Shown one piece after another: positions 17,392 to 25,796 of a DNA stretch of 64,000 nucleotides (position 1 is the first letter of the stretch; each line of letters starts with the position of its first letter). Source of the DNA: Acidobacteriia bacterium UBA6623 (GTDB taxonomy: Bacteria > Acidobacteriota > Terriglobia > Bryobacterales > UBA6623). A model generated the notes under the pieces. The model was not told the DNA's origin, did not search any database, and saw nothing but the letters and a program-made list of their open reading frames with translations. The position numbers and the translations under genes are program-made. Location: assembly GCA_002433055.1 (NCBI GenBank), contig DJHJ01000033.1, positions 58,613 to 122,612 of the forward strand, in the 5' to 3' direction.

Positions 17392-18102
17392 TTAGCTTCT
17401 CGACAAAGAGGCCCGATCTTCAACCTCAGCGTCAGGTGTCAGGACATGAATCTGTCGTGCTACACGGACTCCAAGAACGCGAGCTTCCGGCTGCTCCACC
17501 ACTTGAATAATCAGTGGTCCATCAAAGGGTCCACGCTCTGTGATCTCTATGTCAGCTCCAGGCACTATTCCTAACCCAAACAAATAACGCAAGATCTCAG
17601 GATCATCATCAGCAACTCTCGAAACCCTTGTGACCGTTCCAACCGGTAAATCTAACAACGGTGCCTCACGCCTCTCGGGGATACTTCCATCTTTGCGTGG
17701 AATTGGATGACCATGTGGATCAACTTCTGGGTTACCCAATTTTTGGGCAACGCGGTCTTCAAAAGTCTCTGAAATCGCATGCTCAAGCTTCTCTGCTTCC
17801 GCATGTACCTCATCCCAGCTATAACCAAGAGAATCATGCAGAAACAGTTCCAATAGGCGATGGTGCCTAATCACTTCAAGTGCTCTCAACCTACCGTGTT
17901 CTGTTAATCGAGCACCTCTATGTTTCTCGTACTCTATCCAAGGTGGCTGCTGTTCAGCGAGCTTGCGAAGCATGCCCGTTACCGAAGCTGGTGCCACACT
18001 AAGACGCTTCGCCAAAGCTACCGTACTGGCACGGCCCTCATCCCCAGCTATTTCGAAGATTGCCTTTAAATAATCGTCTACTGCTTCAGTGACTGAGTTC
18101 AT
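17392..18102 (-). CDS. DtxR/MntR-family metal-dependent transcriptional regulator
   Basis: A 236-residue regulator with an N-terminal winged helix (VALAKRLSVAPASVTGMLRKL), dimerisation helices and a C-terminal FeoA/SH3-like domain, as in IdeR/DtxR. Ligand candidates are Asp10 (VDDYLK), His81, Glu85, His100, Glu104, Glu107 and His108 (EVHAEAEKLEH). Asp at the first position and Glu where IdeR has Cys resemble MntR more than the iron sensors. It heads the operon of the FeoA fusion and split FeoB, so it probably controls iron or manganese uptake and itself through the palindrome at its own promoter. The start is ATG at 18102, with no strong ribosome site. Confidence 0.88.
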   Translation of the reverse strand: MNSVTEAVDDYLKAIFEIAGDEGRASTVALAKRLSVAPASVTGMLRKLAEQQPPWIEYEKHRGARLTEHGRLRALEVIRHHRLLELFLHDSLGYSWDEVHAEAEKLEHAISETFEDRVAQKLGNPEVDPHGHPIPRKDGSIPERREAPLLDLPVGTVTRVSRVADDDPEILRYLFGLGIVPGADIEITERGPFDGPLIIQVVEQPEARVLGVRVARQIHVLTPDAEVEDRASLSRS

Positions 18103-18115
18103 TGCTAAAATTAAT

Positions 18116-18133
18116 ATTTAGGCTTCCCTAAAT
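18116..18133. promoter_or_regulatory. DtxR/MntR-like operator
   Basis: ATTTAGGCTTCCCTAAAT has seven-base perfect arms (ATTTAGG and CCTAAAT) around a four-base centre. The TTAGG/CCTAA half-sites recall the DtxR/IdeR consensus, with a shorter spacing. It lies just downstream of the minus-strand -10 box, over the predicted transcription start, where a metal-loaded repressor would block the feo operon. Confidence 0.65.
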
Positions 18134-18137
18134 TGAT

Positions 18138-18166
18138 AGGCTAGCGTACCTCTTCCGAAGTGTCAA
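18138..18166 (-). promoter_or_regulatory. Sigma-70 promoter of the metal-uptake operon
   Basis: Read on the minus strand, a perfect -35 TTGACA (18166-18161) is followed after 17 bases by TAGCCT (18143-18138). The start should fall about seven bases on, at the edge of the palindrome. The -10 box is weak, as expected for a regulated promoter. Confidence 0.6.
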
Positions 18167-18505
18167 TGGATCAAGTCGACCGCTCAAAGAAATGATTGCG
18201 TAAGGCTTGATGGCACATCTATTTCGGCTATCGGCAGCTTCTTTTGAAAGAAAAAATCGCTACTCTGCGATGAACCCTTTCCAAAATGGTTAGGGCGGGT
18301 TAAGATGACATTAAGAGGTTTGTTCGAAGGCAGTCGTTGCGGAGCCGCCCGAATCTTGGAAATAGCTCTTTTCAGTACTTCCTTTGATTTCTCGGCTTTA
18401 TTTCCCGTAATACAAGATAAAAGTTAACATTTTGCTTGTATCAACTCCTCTACCAAGTGGAGAGTGTTTTGATCGAGCTAGGTTCAGATTAAGGAGGAGC
18501 ACTAC
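18167..18505. other. Intergenic region upstream of korA
   Basis: About 340 bases between the divergent metal operon and korA. The only clear element is the korA ribosome site AAGGAGG about nine bases before its ATG. A weak TTGATT-N18-TAATAC pair near 18388-18417 could be a plus-strand promoter. A short CTCC/GGAG hairpin lies near 18450. I see no second copy of the DtxR-like palindrome here. Confidence 0.4.
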
Positions 18506-20374
18506 ATGGAGGCGCCCCAGGTCTCTCAGACCGAGGCAGTTGGAACCGAACGGAAACAAGCCGCGGTGATTCGTTTCGCCGGAGACTCTGGTGACGGTAT
18601 GCAGCTGACCGGTAACCAATTTACGACGACCTCGGCACTACTCGGCAATGATATCGCTACTCTGCCAGACTTCCCAGCCGAAATTCGCGCACCTGCGGGA
18701 ACAGTTCCAGGTGTAAGCGGCTTCCAGGTTCAGTTCTCGTCACAGGAGATTTTCACCCCTGGTGACGAACCTGACGTTTTGGTTGCTATGAACGCAGCAG
18801 CACTGAAAGTCAACCTTCCAACGCTTCGTAAAGGTCGAACCGTGATAGTCAATACTGATGGGTTTGATGCAAGCAATCTTGCCAAAGCCGGATACCAGAA
18901 CAACCCTCTGGAGGACGGCACTCTGGACGGCTATAGATCAATTCCGGTTGCGTTAACGACAAACACACTCAAGGCCCTTCGTGATTCACCTCTGCAGAAC
19001 CGCGGCAAGCAACGCTGCAAGAATTTCTATGCGCTAGGCATCATGTACTGGCTATACTCTCGCCCACTGGATGCCACGGAAAAATGGATATCAAAACAGT
19101 TTGCAAAAAGCCCTGACATTGTAGATGCAAATCTGACGGCAATGCGTGCTGGGTTTTCTTACGCAGAAGTCAGTGAATTGTTTCAGATTCAATACGAAGT
19201 TCCAGCAGCACCTCAAGAACATGGCTTGTACCGCAGCATAACCGGCAATAAGGCTCTGGCTTTGGGGTTGTACACCGCCTCAGTTAAAAGTGGTGTTCCA
19301 TTGTTCGTTGCTTCTTATCCAATCACTCCAGCTTCCGATATTCTGGCTGAGTTGGCACGCATGAAACCACAAGGTGTTATCACAATGCAGGCAGAAGACG
19401 AAATTGCGGCTGTATGTGCAGCAATCGGCAGTGCATTCGGTGGCAGTTTGGGCATAACCATGACCAGTGGTCCAGGGCTGGCACTCAAGGCGGAAGCAAT
19501 CGGGCTAGCTGTGACCACAGAACTACCTCTGGTAGTGATCAACGTTCAGCGCGGAGGGCCTAGTACTGGACTACCGACTAAAACAGAACAATCTGACTTA
19601 CTGCAAGCCCTTTTTGGTCGTAATGGTGAATCACCGATTGCCGTTGTAGCAGCATCTAGCGCATCCGGTTGCTTTGATGCAGCTTTCGAGGCTGTGCGCA
19701 TCGCAACCCAGTACATGACACCAGTCGTAGTACTCTCAGACGGCTACCTGGCGAACGGCGCAGAACCTTGGAAAGTGCCCGATGTCAACTCAATCCCAAC
19801 AATACCGGTCAAATTCCGCACTGATCCAGAAGGTTTCCAACCCTTTCTGAGAAACGAGGAAACATTGGCCCGTCCGTGGGTGCGACCAGGCACACCAGAG
19901 CTGGAACATCGTATCGGTGGACTAGAACACACTGATATTTCCGGTGATGTTTCCTACGACCCGGACAACCATCAACATATGACTATGCAACGTGCAGAGA
20001 AAATTGCACGAATAGCTAAATCCATTCCACTCATTGAACCTTTCGGTGACGATAAGGGAGATTTGCTCGTGGTCGGCTGGGGTGGCACTTATGGGGCACT
20101 GCACGAGGCTACCGTGCAGGCACAGAGTAAGAAGTTGAAGGTCTCGCATATTCACTTGCACCACATCAACCCTTTCGCTGCTAACTTGGGAAAACTACTA
20201 CGGCGTTTCAAGAATGTCTTGGTTGCAGAATTGAATCTGGGTCAATTAGACATGCTTATACGGTCCCGTTTTGCGATTGAGACGATTAAACTAAATAAAA
20301 TCCAAGGTCAACCTTTCACAGTAAGCGAAGTACTTGCGACCATAGAGGATACTATTCAGGAAATTCATCAATGA
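18506..20374 (+). CDS. korA: 2-oxoacid:ferredoxin oxidoreductase, fused gamma-alpha subunit
   Basis: A 622-residue subunit. Residues 12-190 are the gamma domain (AAVIRFAGDSGDGMQLTGNQF, then LPDFPAEIRAPAGTVPGVSGFQV), and the rest is alpha (SYPITPASDILAELAR, MTSGPGLALKAEAIGLA, then QRGGPSTGLPTKTEQSDL). This arrangement is typical of two-subunit KorAB enzymes that convert 2-oxoglutarate and CoA to succinyl-CoA, reducing ferredoxin. Pyruvate or another 2-oxoacid is the alternative substrate. It has an excellent ribosome site (AAGGAGG). Its stop overlaps korB as ATGA. Confidence 0.92.
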   Translation: MEAPQVSQTEAVGTERKQAAVIRFAGDSGDGMQLTGNQFTTTSALLGNDIATLPDFPAEIRAPAGTVPGVSGFQVQFSSQEIFTPGDEPDVLVAMNAAALKVNLPTLRKGRTVIVNTDGFDASNLAKAGYQNNPLEDGTLDGYRSIPVALTTNTLKALRDSPLQNRGKQRCKNFYALGIMYWLYSRPLDATEKWISKQFAKSPDIVDANLTAMRAGFSYAEVSELFQIQYEVPAAPQEHGLYRSITGNKALALGLYTASVKSGVPLFVASYPITPASDILAELARMKPQGVITMQAEDEIAAVCAAIGSAFGGSLGITMTSGPGLALKAEAIGLAVTTELPLVVINVQRGGPSTGLPTKTEQSDLLQALFGRNGESPIAVVAASSASGCFDAAFEAVRIATQYMTPVVVLSDGYLANGAEPWKVPDVNSIPTIPVKFRTDPEGFQPFLRNEETLARPWVRPGTPELEHRIGGLEHTDISGDVSYDPDNHQHMTMQRAEKIARIAKSIPLIEPFGDDKGDLLVVGWGGTYGALHEATVQAQSKKLKVSHIHLHHINPFAANLGKLLRRFKNVLVAELNLGQLDMLIRSRFAIETIKLNKIQGQPFTVSEVLATIEDTIQEIHQ

Positions 20375-21426
20375 GCTTAGGTTCCAATGGTAATCTCCCC
20401 AATACAGGAGAAAAAGCAACAACCTACACTAAGAAGGACTTTGTATCAAGTCAAACAGTGCGTTGGTGCCCGGGATGCGGCGATTACGCCATCTTAGATG
20501 CTGTTCAAAAGTCCTTTGCAACGCTGGGCATCCCGCGTGAAAAAATTGTTGTGGTTTCTGGAATAGGCTGTTCAAGTCGGTTCCCATACTACATGGACAC
20601 TTACGGTTTTCACACGATTCATGGGCGCGCACCCGCATTTGCCACTGGTTTGAAGGTATCCAGGCCTGATCTTTCGGTATGGGTCATCACGGGTGATGGC
20701 GACGGGCTTTCGATAGGCGGCAACCACTTAATGCATGCGATGAGGAGAAATCTTGACATCAAGATTCTACTGTTCAACAACCGGATTTACGGATTAACCA
20801 AGGGCCAGTATTCCCCGACTTCCGAAATCGGCAAAAAAACGAAAACTTCACCGCTGGGCTCTGTGGATCGACCCTTGTATCCAACCTCGATAGCACTGGC
20901 CGCTGAGGCAACATTTGTGGCACGCAGCGTGGACGTATACGGAGCACACTTGAGGGATGTGATCCACCGTGCCGCACAACATCGTGGTTCGTCATTTGTC
21001 GAGATCCTACAGAACTGCAATATTTTCAACGATGGCGCTTGGGCAGACCTAGCTGATCGGAAAACTCGCGACAACCACAAACTTGACCTCGAACACAGGA
21101 AACCCATGATTTTCGGTGAAAATCGCACCAAAGGCATCAAATTAGGTGAAGGGCTTCAGCCAACAGTAGTGGATCTTGCCTCAAATGGAGTTTCAGAAGA
21201 TGACTTGATCCTCCATGATGAAAACACATCTAATCCTGCTCTCGCCTACATGCTAAGCCGTATGTCTCCACCCGACTTTCCAACACCACTGGGAGTGTTT
21301 AGAGCAATAGAAGAAGAAACCTACGAAGCAGCGGTCCACCGCCAAATAGAAGATGCTCGTGGCAACTCTACACCTGCTGACCTGGAAGCACTACTAAAAT
21401 CAGGTGACATCTGGGAAGTTTCCTGA
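20371..21426 (+). CDS. korB: 2-oxoacid:ferredoxin oxidoreductase, beta subunit
   Basis: The 351-residue thiamine-diphosphate-binding subunit. The GDGDGLSIGGNH motif with a later NN binds Mg and ThDP. Cysteines for a [4Fe-4S] cluster are Cys33 and Cys36 (RWCPGCGDY), Cys67 (GIGCSSR) and Cys216 (QNCNIF). The set is complete, so the enzyme should be active. The HGRAPAFATGLK and YGLTKGQYSPTSE blocks are family hallmarks. No ferredoxin gene adjoins, so the electron acceptor is encoded elsewhere. This enzyme would replace or supplement 2-oxoglutarate dehydrogenase in the TCA cycle. Confidence 0.94.
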   Translation: MSLGSNGNLPNTGEKATTYTKKDFVSSQTVRWCPGCGDYAILDAVQKSFATLGIPREKIVVVSGIGCSSRFPYYMDTYGFHTIHGRAPAFATGLKVSRPDLSVWVITGDGDGLSIGGNHLMHAMRRNLDIKILLFNNRIYGLTKGQYSPTSEIGKKTKTSPLGSVDRPLYPTSIALAAEATFVARSVDVYGAHLRDVIHRAAQHRGSSFVEILQNCNIFNDGAWADLADRKTRDNHKLDLEHRKPMIFGENRTKGIKLGEGLQPTVVDLASNGVSEDDLILHDENTSNPALAYMLSRMSPPDFPTPLGVFRAIEEETYEAAVHRQIEDARGNSTPADLEALLKSGDIWEVS

Positions 21427-21530
21427 TTGCAACCTCTGAGACTGAAAGTGATGCTACCGAGTTCGCGACAGACTTTAACTTTTGGTATGGTAGACGACGG
21501 CACACTGAAATCTTTCACCAGGAGATAACA

Positions 21531-22067
21531 ATGAGCAATGGGTATGAAGAGGATCTGGCAATGTACGAGGAGGCCCAGGGACCCATGCGCAAACAGTTCG
21601 ACAACCGAGCCTTGTTAAAGCCAATCAGCAACACGCGTTACCCCAGGCAGCCGATTTCGTTCGAACCTGATACGGAGCTAGGCAAAGTATTGGATGCGAT
21701 GGCTAAAAAACACATTGGTGCAGTACTGATCATTCAAGACGGCAGAATCAGCGGCATCTTTGCCGAACGCGATACTCTCATAAAGAACATTTACCGCTGT
21801 GACGACTTGAAACGCCCCGTTAGCGAGTTCATGACTCCCAACCCTGACTGCCTAATGCCACACGATTCAATCGCTTTCGCTCTCAACCGGATGGTCCAAG
21901 GCGGTTATCGGCACATCCCACTTATGGACTCTGCAGGTGCTCCGGTGGGCCTTTTATCGATGAGGGATGTTGTTGCCTACATCGTATCTTACTTTCCCGC
22001 AGAAATACTCAACCTACCTCCACATAGCGAACACAACCCCCCAGACCGCAGCATCGTGGGTGGATAG
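21531..22067 (+). CDS. Tandem CBS-domain protein
   Basis: A 178-residue protein holding one CBS pair (Bateman module) at about 45-165: the first around VLDAMAKKHIGAVLIIQDGRISG, the second around SIAFALNRMVQGGYRHIPLMD. Such modules bind adenine nucleotides and act as energy sensors. No catalytic domain is attached, so it probably acts through a partner. It follows korB by 104 bases and precedes DUF1015 by 27 bases on the same strand. It could be part of that unit and might tune KorAB or a neighbour, but that is inference. Confidence 0.85.
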   Translation: MSNGYEEDLAMYEEAQGPMRKQFDNRALLKPISNTRYPRQPISFEPDTELGKVLDAMAKKHIGAVLIIQDGRISGIFAERDTLIKNIYRCDDLKRPVSEFMTPNPDCLMPHDSIAFALNRMVQGGYRHIPLMDSAGAPVGLLSMRDVVAYIVSYFPAEILNLPPHSEHNPPDRSIVGG

Positions 22068-22094
22068 ACCCTGCAGCCTACCAGTAAACGTTTT

Positions 22095-23375
22095 ATGACC
22101 AAGGTTTTTCCTTTTCAAGCTTGGCGGTATTCAAAAAAGGCCGGACCAACAAAAACTCTAATCGCACAGCCGTATGACAAAATCACAGCTGAGTTGCAAG
22201 AAAGCTACTACGAAGCTAATCCCTTCAACATCGTCCGCCTAATCAAAAGAAAGGCTGCACCAAAAAATGGAATCAAATCAAACACTTACGAAGAGGCTGC
22301 AGAAACTCTAGAAACTTGGATTACGGACAAAGTTCTCGAACAAGAAAACCGACCAAGCTTTTATGCATATTTTCAAGAGTTTCAACACCCGGAAAATGGT
22401 CAGTTAATCACCCGAAAGGGTTTTATAGGTTTGATGCAAGTCGAGGACTACAGCGCAGGCATAGTACATCGCCATGAACTGACACATTCCGGGCCTAAAC
22501 TTGACCGCCTAGAATTGACTCGACACACCCGCGCCCACTTTGGGCAACTCTTCATGCTCTATGAAGATCCAGAAGGAAGTGTAGATCAATCCTTAGAGCA
22601 AACATCGACAGCACCCCCTCTAATTAATGTTGAAGATGAGTTTGGCACTATCCATAAGATATGGCAGATCTGCGATTCAAACACGATAGGCAGGATGCAA
22701 GTCGCGATGGCTGACAAGAGGTTACTAATCGCCGACGGACATCATCGCTACGAAACCGCATTAGCATATTCGCGAGAAAACCCAGATGTGCCTGGCGCAG
22801 ACCGGGTTATGATGACCTTCGTTAATATACACACTCCTGGTTTAGTCGTTCTTGCTACACATCGCGTATTCAATTCTTTGAGGATGTTTGACAAATCAGA
22901 CCTCCTGAATAAATTGAGGAGTCATTTTGAGGTAAATTCGTTCGAAGATCTCGACACGTTGGAACGCCACATGAACGAAGTGCCATCGGATAAGATTTCA
23001 ATTGGCTCTGTATTCAGTGGTGATCCTCTGTACTACCTTCTGAGTGAGAAAAACACAAACAGGGGATCACAAACCAAAACTTGTGACTCTGAGAATGACC
23101 TTGACGTGACGATTTTGCACAGTTTGGTCATAGAACGCCTTATGGGAGTTTCCCCGCATGACGTAAGAGATCTCAAACACATCCGCTATGTCCGAGGTCT
23201 TCGAGTAGCGGCGGAAGAAGTCCGTTCAGGTAAAGCTCAGGTTGCTTTTTTGTTGCGTCCTGTGGCGGTAGAAAAAATCGCGGAGATTTCCTTTGGCGGC
23301 GGAGTTATGCCTCAGAAATCAACTGATTTCTATCCCAAACTACAAGCAGGGCTAACCATCTACCGATTTGGATGA
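22095..23375 (+). CDS. DUF1015 family protein
   Basis: A 426-residue protein matching DUF1015: an N-terminal PYDKIT with NPFNIVRL, the central LIADGHHRYETALAY block with its His-His-Arg, and FVNIHTPGLVVLATHRVF. The family is widespread and was once called SpoOJ/ParB-like, although its biochemical role is not established. The HHR motif suggests nucleotide or phosphate chemistry. In many genomes it lies near serine or phosphoglycerate metabolism genes; none are seen here. The start is ATG at 22095 with only a modest ribosome site. Confidence 0.85.
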   Translation: MTKVFPFQAWRYSKKAGPTKTLIAQPYDKITAELQESYYEANPFNIVRLIKRKAAPKNGIKSNTYEEAAETLETWITDKVLEQENRPSFYAYFQEFQHPENGQLITRKGFIGLMQVEDYSAGIVHRHELTHSGPKLDRLELTRHTRAHFGQLFMLYEDPEGSVDQSLEQTSTAPPLINVEDEFGTIHKIWQICDSNTIGRMQVAMADKRLLIADGHHRYETALAYSRENPDVPGADRVMMTFVNIHTPGLVVLATHRVFNSLRMFDKSDLLNKLRSHFEVNSFEDLDTLERHMNEVPSDKISIGSVFSGDPLYYLLSEKNTNRGSQTKTCDSENDLDVTILHSLVIERLMGVSPHDVRDLKHIRYVRGLRVAAEEVRSGKAQVAFLLRPVAVEKIAEISFGGGVMPQKSTDFYPKLQAGLTIYRFG

Positions 23376-23466
23376 AACTGACTCTCGAATGAGTCCTCAA
23401 AAGGTTGGCTGCTTGGGCACCTTACACTTAAACAGCTTCGCTAGAGAGAGGTTGCCAACATCTCAT

Positions 23467-24405
23467 TTAGGACGCTTTCGAACTCTTCCGAACACCCACA
23501 TGGCCAGTCTCTTTGGACTGCACGCTGCGAGCAAAATCAGCTATAACTTCAATGAGTCCCAGGCCTGCCTTGGATAGCGGTTTATCCTTGCGGTAAATCA
23601 AACCAATCGTCCTCACCATTGGAAGAGGCGATAATCGAATCCCCACCAAGTGACCCTGTAAAATCTCATCCCTGGCACTTGTCACAGCCAGGAAGCCAAT
23701 ACCGAGTCCCGCCATGACAAAATGCTTAGTCATCTCCGAAGACTCTAACTCCATTACGATCTTTAAGTCATCTTCCACCAGGTTCAGGTACTCATTGATG
23801 CGGCTGCGGGTTCGACCACTTCGAGGCAGCAGTAAGCGATGTTTGACAATTTGTTCCGGACTCACCGACGTGACTCCTGCAAATGGGTGGCCCGGGGGAA
23901 CTATCAAACGAATCTCATCCGAATAAATCTGCACTATCTCCAACCGCTTCTCCTGCACCGGCAATTGCGTAATGCCAAAATCAACCGAGTTTTCCATCAC
24001 AGACTGGACAGTTTTTGAACTATAGGAACGGATGACTTGCAGTTGCACTTCAGGAAAGCGCTCCCGAAAAGTACTGAAAACCTGAGGCAAAACGTTGACA
24101 CAAGTGGCTTCATTCGCAGCTATCGAAACTTCGCCTTTGGGGATGCGATCCAACTCTCGAACTGCATCAAAACCCTGGCGTTTAACATCAAGAAGCTGCT
24201 GTGCGTATTCCGAAAAAGTCTTGCCCGCAGTAGTAAGAGAAATGCGGCTACCAAAACGCTCAAAAAGCTGTGTTCCCAATTCTTGTTCCATTTGGCGAAT
24301 CTGCGCGCTAATGGCAGGCTGCGTACGAAAACATGTCTGCGCAGCTTTCGAGAAACTCTTAAGCCGAACTATCTCTAGAAAAGTATGGAGTTGATCAAAA
24401 TCCAC
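23467..24405 (-). CDS. LysR-family transcriptional regulator
   Basis: It has the LysR winged-helix N-terminus (FDQLHTFLEIVRLKSFSKAAQ and ISAQIRQMEQELGTQLFERFG) and a periplasmic-binding-like effector domain from about residue 90. The frame is open upstream to 24534. I choose the GTG at 24405 because LysR proteins start right before this helix and because 312 residues is the normal length; the ribosome site is weak. It closes on DUF1015 tail to tail, and its other neighbour is the divergent RRM gene. The SETTLERS are therefore unclear: it may control the RRM gene or a distant target. It resembles CbbR/CysB-like general LysR proteins. Confidence 0.85.
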   Translation of the reverse strand: MDFDQLHTFLEIVRLKSFSKAAQTCFRTQPAISAQIRQMEQELGTQLFERFGSRISLTTAGKTFSEYAQQLLDVKRQGFDAVRELDRIPKGEVSIAANEATCVNVLPQVFSTFRERFPEVQLQVIRSYSSKTVQSVMENSVDFGITQLPVQEKRLEIVQIYSDEIRLIVPPGHPFAGVTSVSPEQIVKHRLLLPRSGRTRSRINEYLNLVEDDLKIVMELESSEMTKHFVMAGLGIGFLAVTSARDEILQGHLVGIRLSPLPMVRTIGLIYRKDKPLSKAGLGLIEVIADFARSVQSKETGHVGVRKSSKAS

Positions 24406-24535
24406 GGCAGTGAAGGAACAAAACCAAGAAACAAGATCCGTTTCTACCGAGACTACTATAACACTTAAGTGCTTCGCGGGAGATCTACTTGGACTCGCAA
24501 AACTATTGCCAAAAATATTTTCACAAACCTCCATA

Positions 24536-24544
24536 TGTTATAAT
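24536..24544 (+). promoter_or_regulatory. Extended -10 promoter for the RRM gene
   Basis: TGTTATAAT is a perfect extended -10 element (TGn followed by TATAAT), and no good -35 lies at 17 bases. A start near 24551 gives a leader of about 100 bases before the RRM gene, longer than most here. Confidence 0.4.
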
Positions 24545-24651
24545 CTTCCTTTCTGAGACAAGTTACCCTCCCGGTCTGGCGTGCTTTCTGCGCACACCCA
24601 TTTAGGAAATAGAGAACCGAGGAAAGAGCTTCATGGAGAGATTCTGTTCGT

Positions 24652-25032
24652 ATGGCCTTTAGTGTCTATTTAGGTAACCTACCAGAGTGGGTAACCAACG
24701 ATGACATCAGATCTTGGTTAGACAGCAGCAACCTAGTTTGTGGTTCGGTACGTGTAATTCGCAACTTTCAAACGCAAGAATCAAAAGGGTACGCTTTCGT
24801 TGAAACCACAAGTCGAGATGAAGTGGAAGCGATCATGAGACGCTTCCATCGTGCACCAATAGACGGCCGTCTTTTGCAAGCGAAGGAAGCTCACCGTCGA
24901 GGAGAACAGACACCCATTAAAACGACCTCCCGTCGACGCAAACCTCGAACACCCAACTCTACCGACGTCACTCACACTGAAACAGAAACACCAATTGGCC
25001 ATTTTGGCGAAGTTCTTCAGAAAGCCCTATAA
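24652..25032 (+). CDS. Single-RRM RNA-binding protein
   Basis: A 126-residue protein with one RNA recognition motif at about 3-80. RNP2 is VYLGNL and RNP1 is KGYAFVETT, both with the aromatic residues that stack on RNA. The tail (about 85-126) is basic then Thr-rich (RRGEQTPIKTTSRRRKPR), as in bacterial Rbp proteins, many of which are cold-induced. Target RNAs are unknown. It has an upstream leader of about 100 bases from the extended -10 promoter. It appears monocistronic. Confidence 0.88.
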   Translation: MAFSVYLGNLPEWVTNDDIRSWLDSSNLVCGSVRVIRNFQTQESKGYAFVETTSRDEVEAIMRRFHRAPIDGRLLQAKEAHRRGEQTPIKTTSRRRKPRTPNSTDVTHTETETPIGHFGEVLQKAL

Positions 25033-25262
25033 CAATTTTCAGGACGGGCTTTACCCCATCTTCTCAATGCCAACGTATGAACTCAGAGGCAGTTTACACC
25101 TCTCGAATTAGGCGAAGTTTCGTCAAAAAACAGCAACTTAAGCACTTAAACTGGACTTGACTCTGAGAGATGAAATGTTCGTTGTTATCTCCGGAACTAG
25201 CCAAAAAAGTTGAACAATGATACTGCCTCTCTATGGCCTTACTTGAGTGAAAAAATCAGTTC

Positions 25263-25697
25263 TCAGTGAACCCACTCACCTGCTTGCATCATGTGCTCAA
25301 TCTGTCGATTGTTGCCAATATCTGCGGTTGAATTATCTTTAAACAACACTAGGTCAGCTACGTTTCCTGCTTTGATTACATCGTGTTCGCTTTTCCCTGT
25401 TGTGAGTGGCGCCACAACCAGCCCTCGACCGTCAACAATCTCACCTCCCTTAGGCACTGGTGTATGGGAGCGGTACCCAACGCTTTCAATCCTTGTGCCA
25501 CGGATTACTATCACCGAATCCGTAATCAATTCATCACCCATACTGTCAATCAACTTTGCACCCAAGATCGTTACGGGTGGTAAAATTTGCCTACTGTTGA
25601 CTGTCTCAACACCACAGCTAAGAGAATTCAAAGTCACAGCAAAGACAAAAAATATCGTTAAGATTTTGAGAAAGGGAACCGAGACCAACATTTTCAC
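25263..25697 (-). pseudogene. Amidohydrolase lipoprotein with large in-frame internal deletion
   Basis: The 144-residue frame starts like an exported amidohydrolase: a hydrophobic leader ending in SLSCG (Cys28), then VTILGAKLIDS, VIVIRGTRIESVG and EIVDGRGLVVAP. Where the metal-binding HxH segment and the TIM barrel should follow, it jumps directly to VIKAGNVADLVLFKDN, the C-terminal beta-sandwich strand of the same family, and ends in MMQAGEWVH. Roughly 250-300 residues including all metal ligands are missing, yet the frame is kept. It cannot be an active hydrolase. The junction is near residue 93 (LTTGKSEHD). A full homologue of another subfamily lies at 35.7 kb. Confidence 0.75.
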
Positions 25698-25796
25698 AAA
25701 AACCTTTTAGAGCTTAATCGAGAACCAATAGATCTATATTTTCTCACGGATTGGCATCACAGACCTATAATTGAGAAAGCTAGACACTTGGTTTTT

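Noticed and set aside
23376..23466. Terminator between DUF1015 and LysR
   Set aside because: GTTGGC and GCCAAC are inverse, but about 50 bases apart with no T-run.
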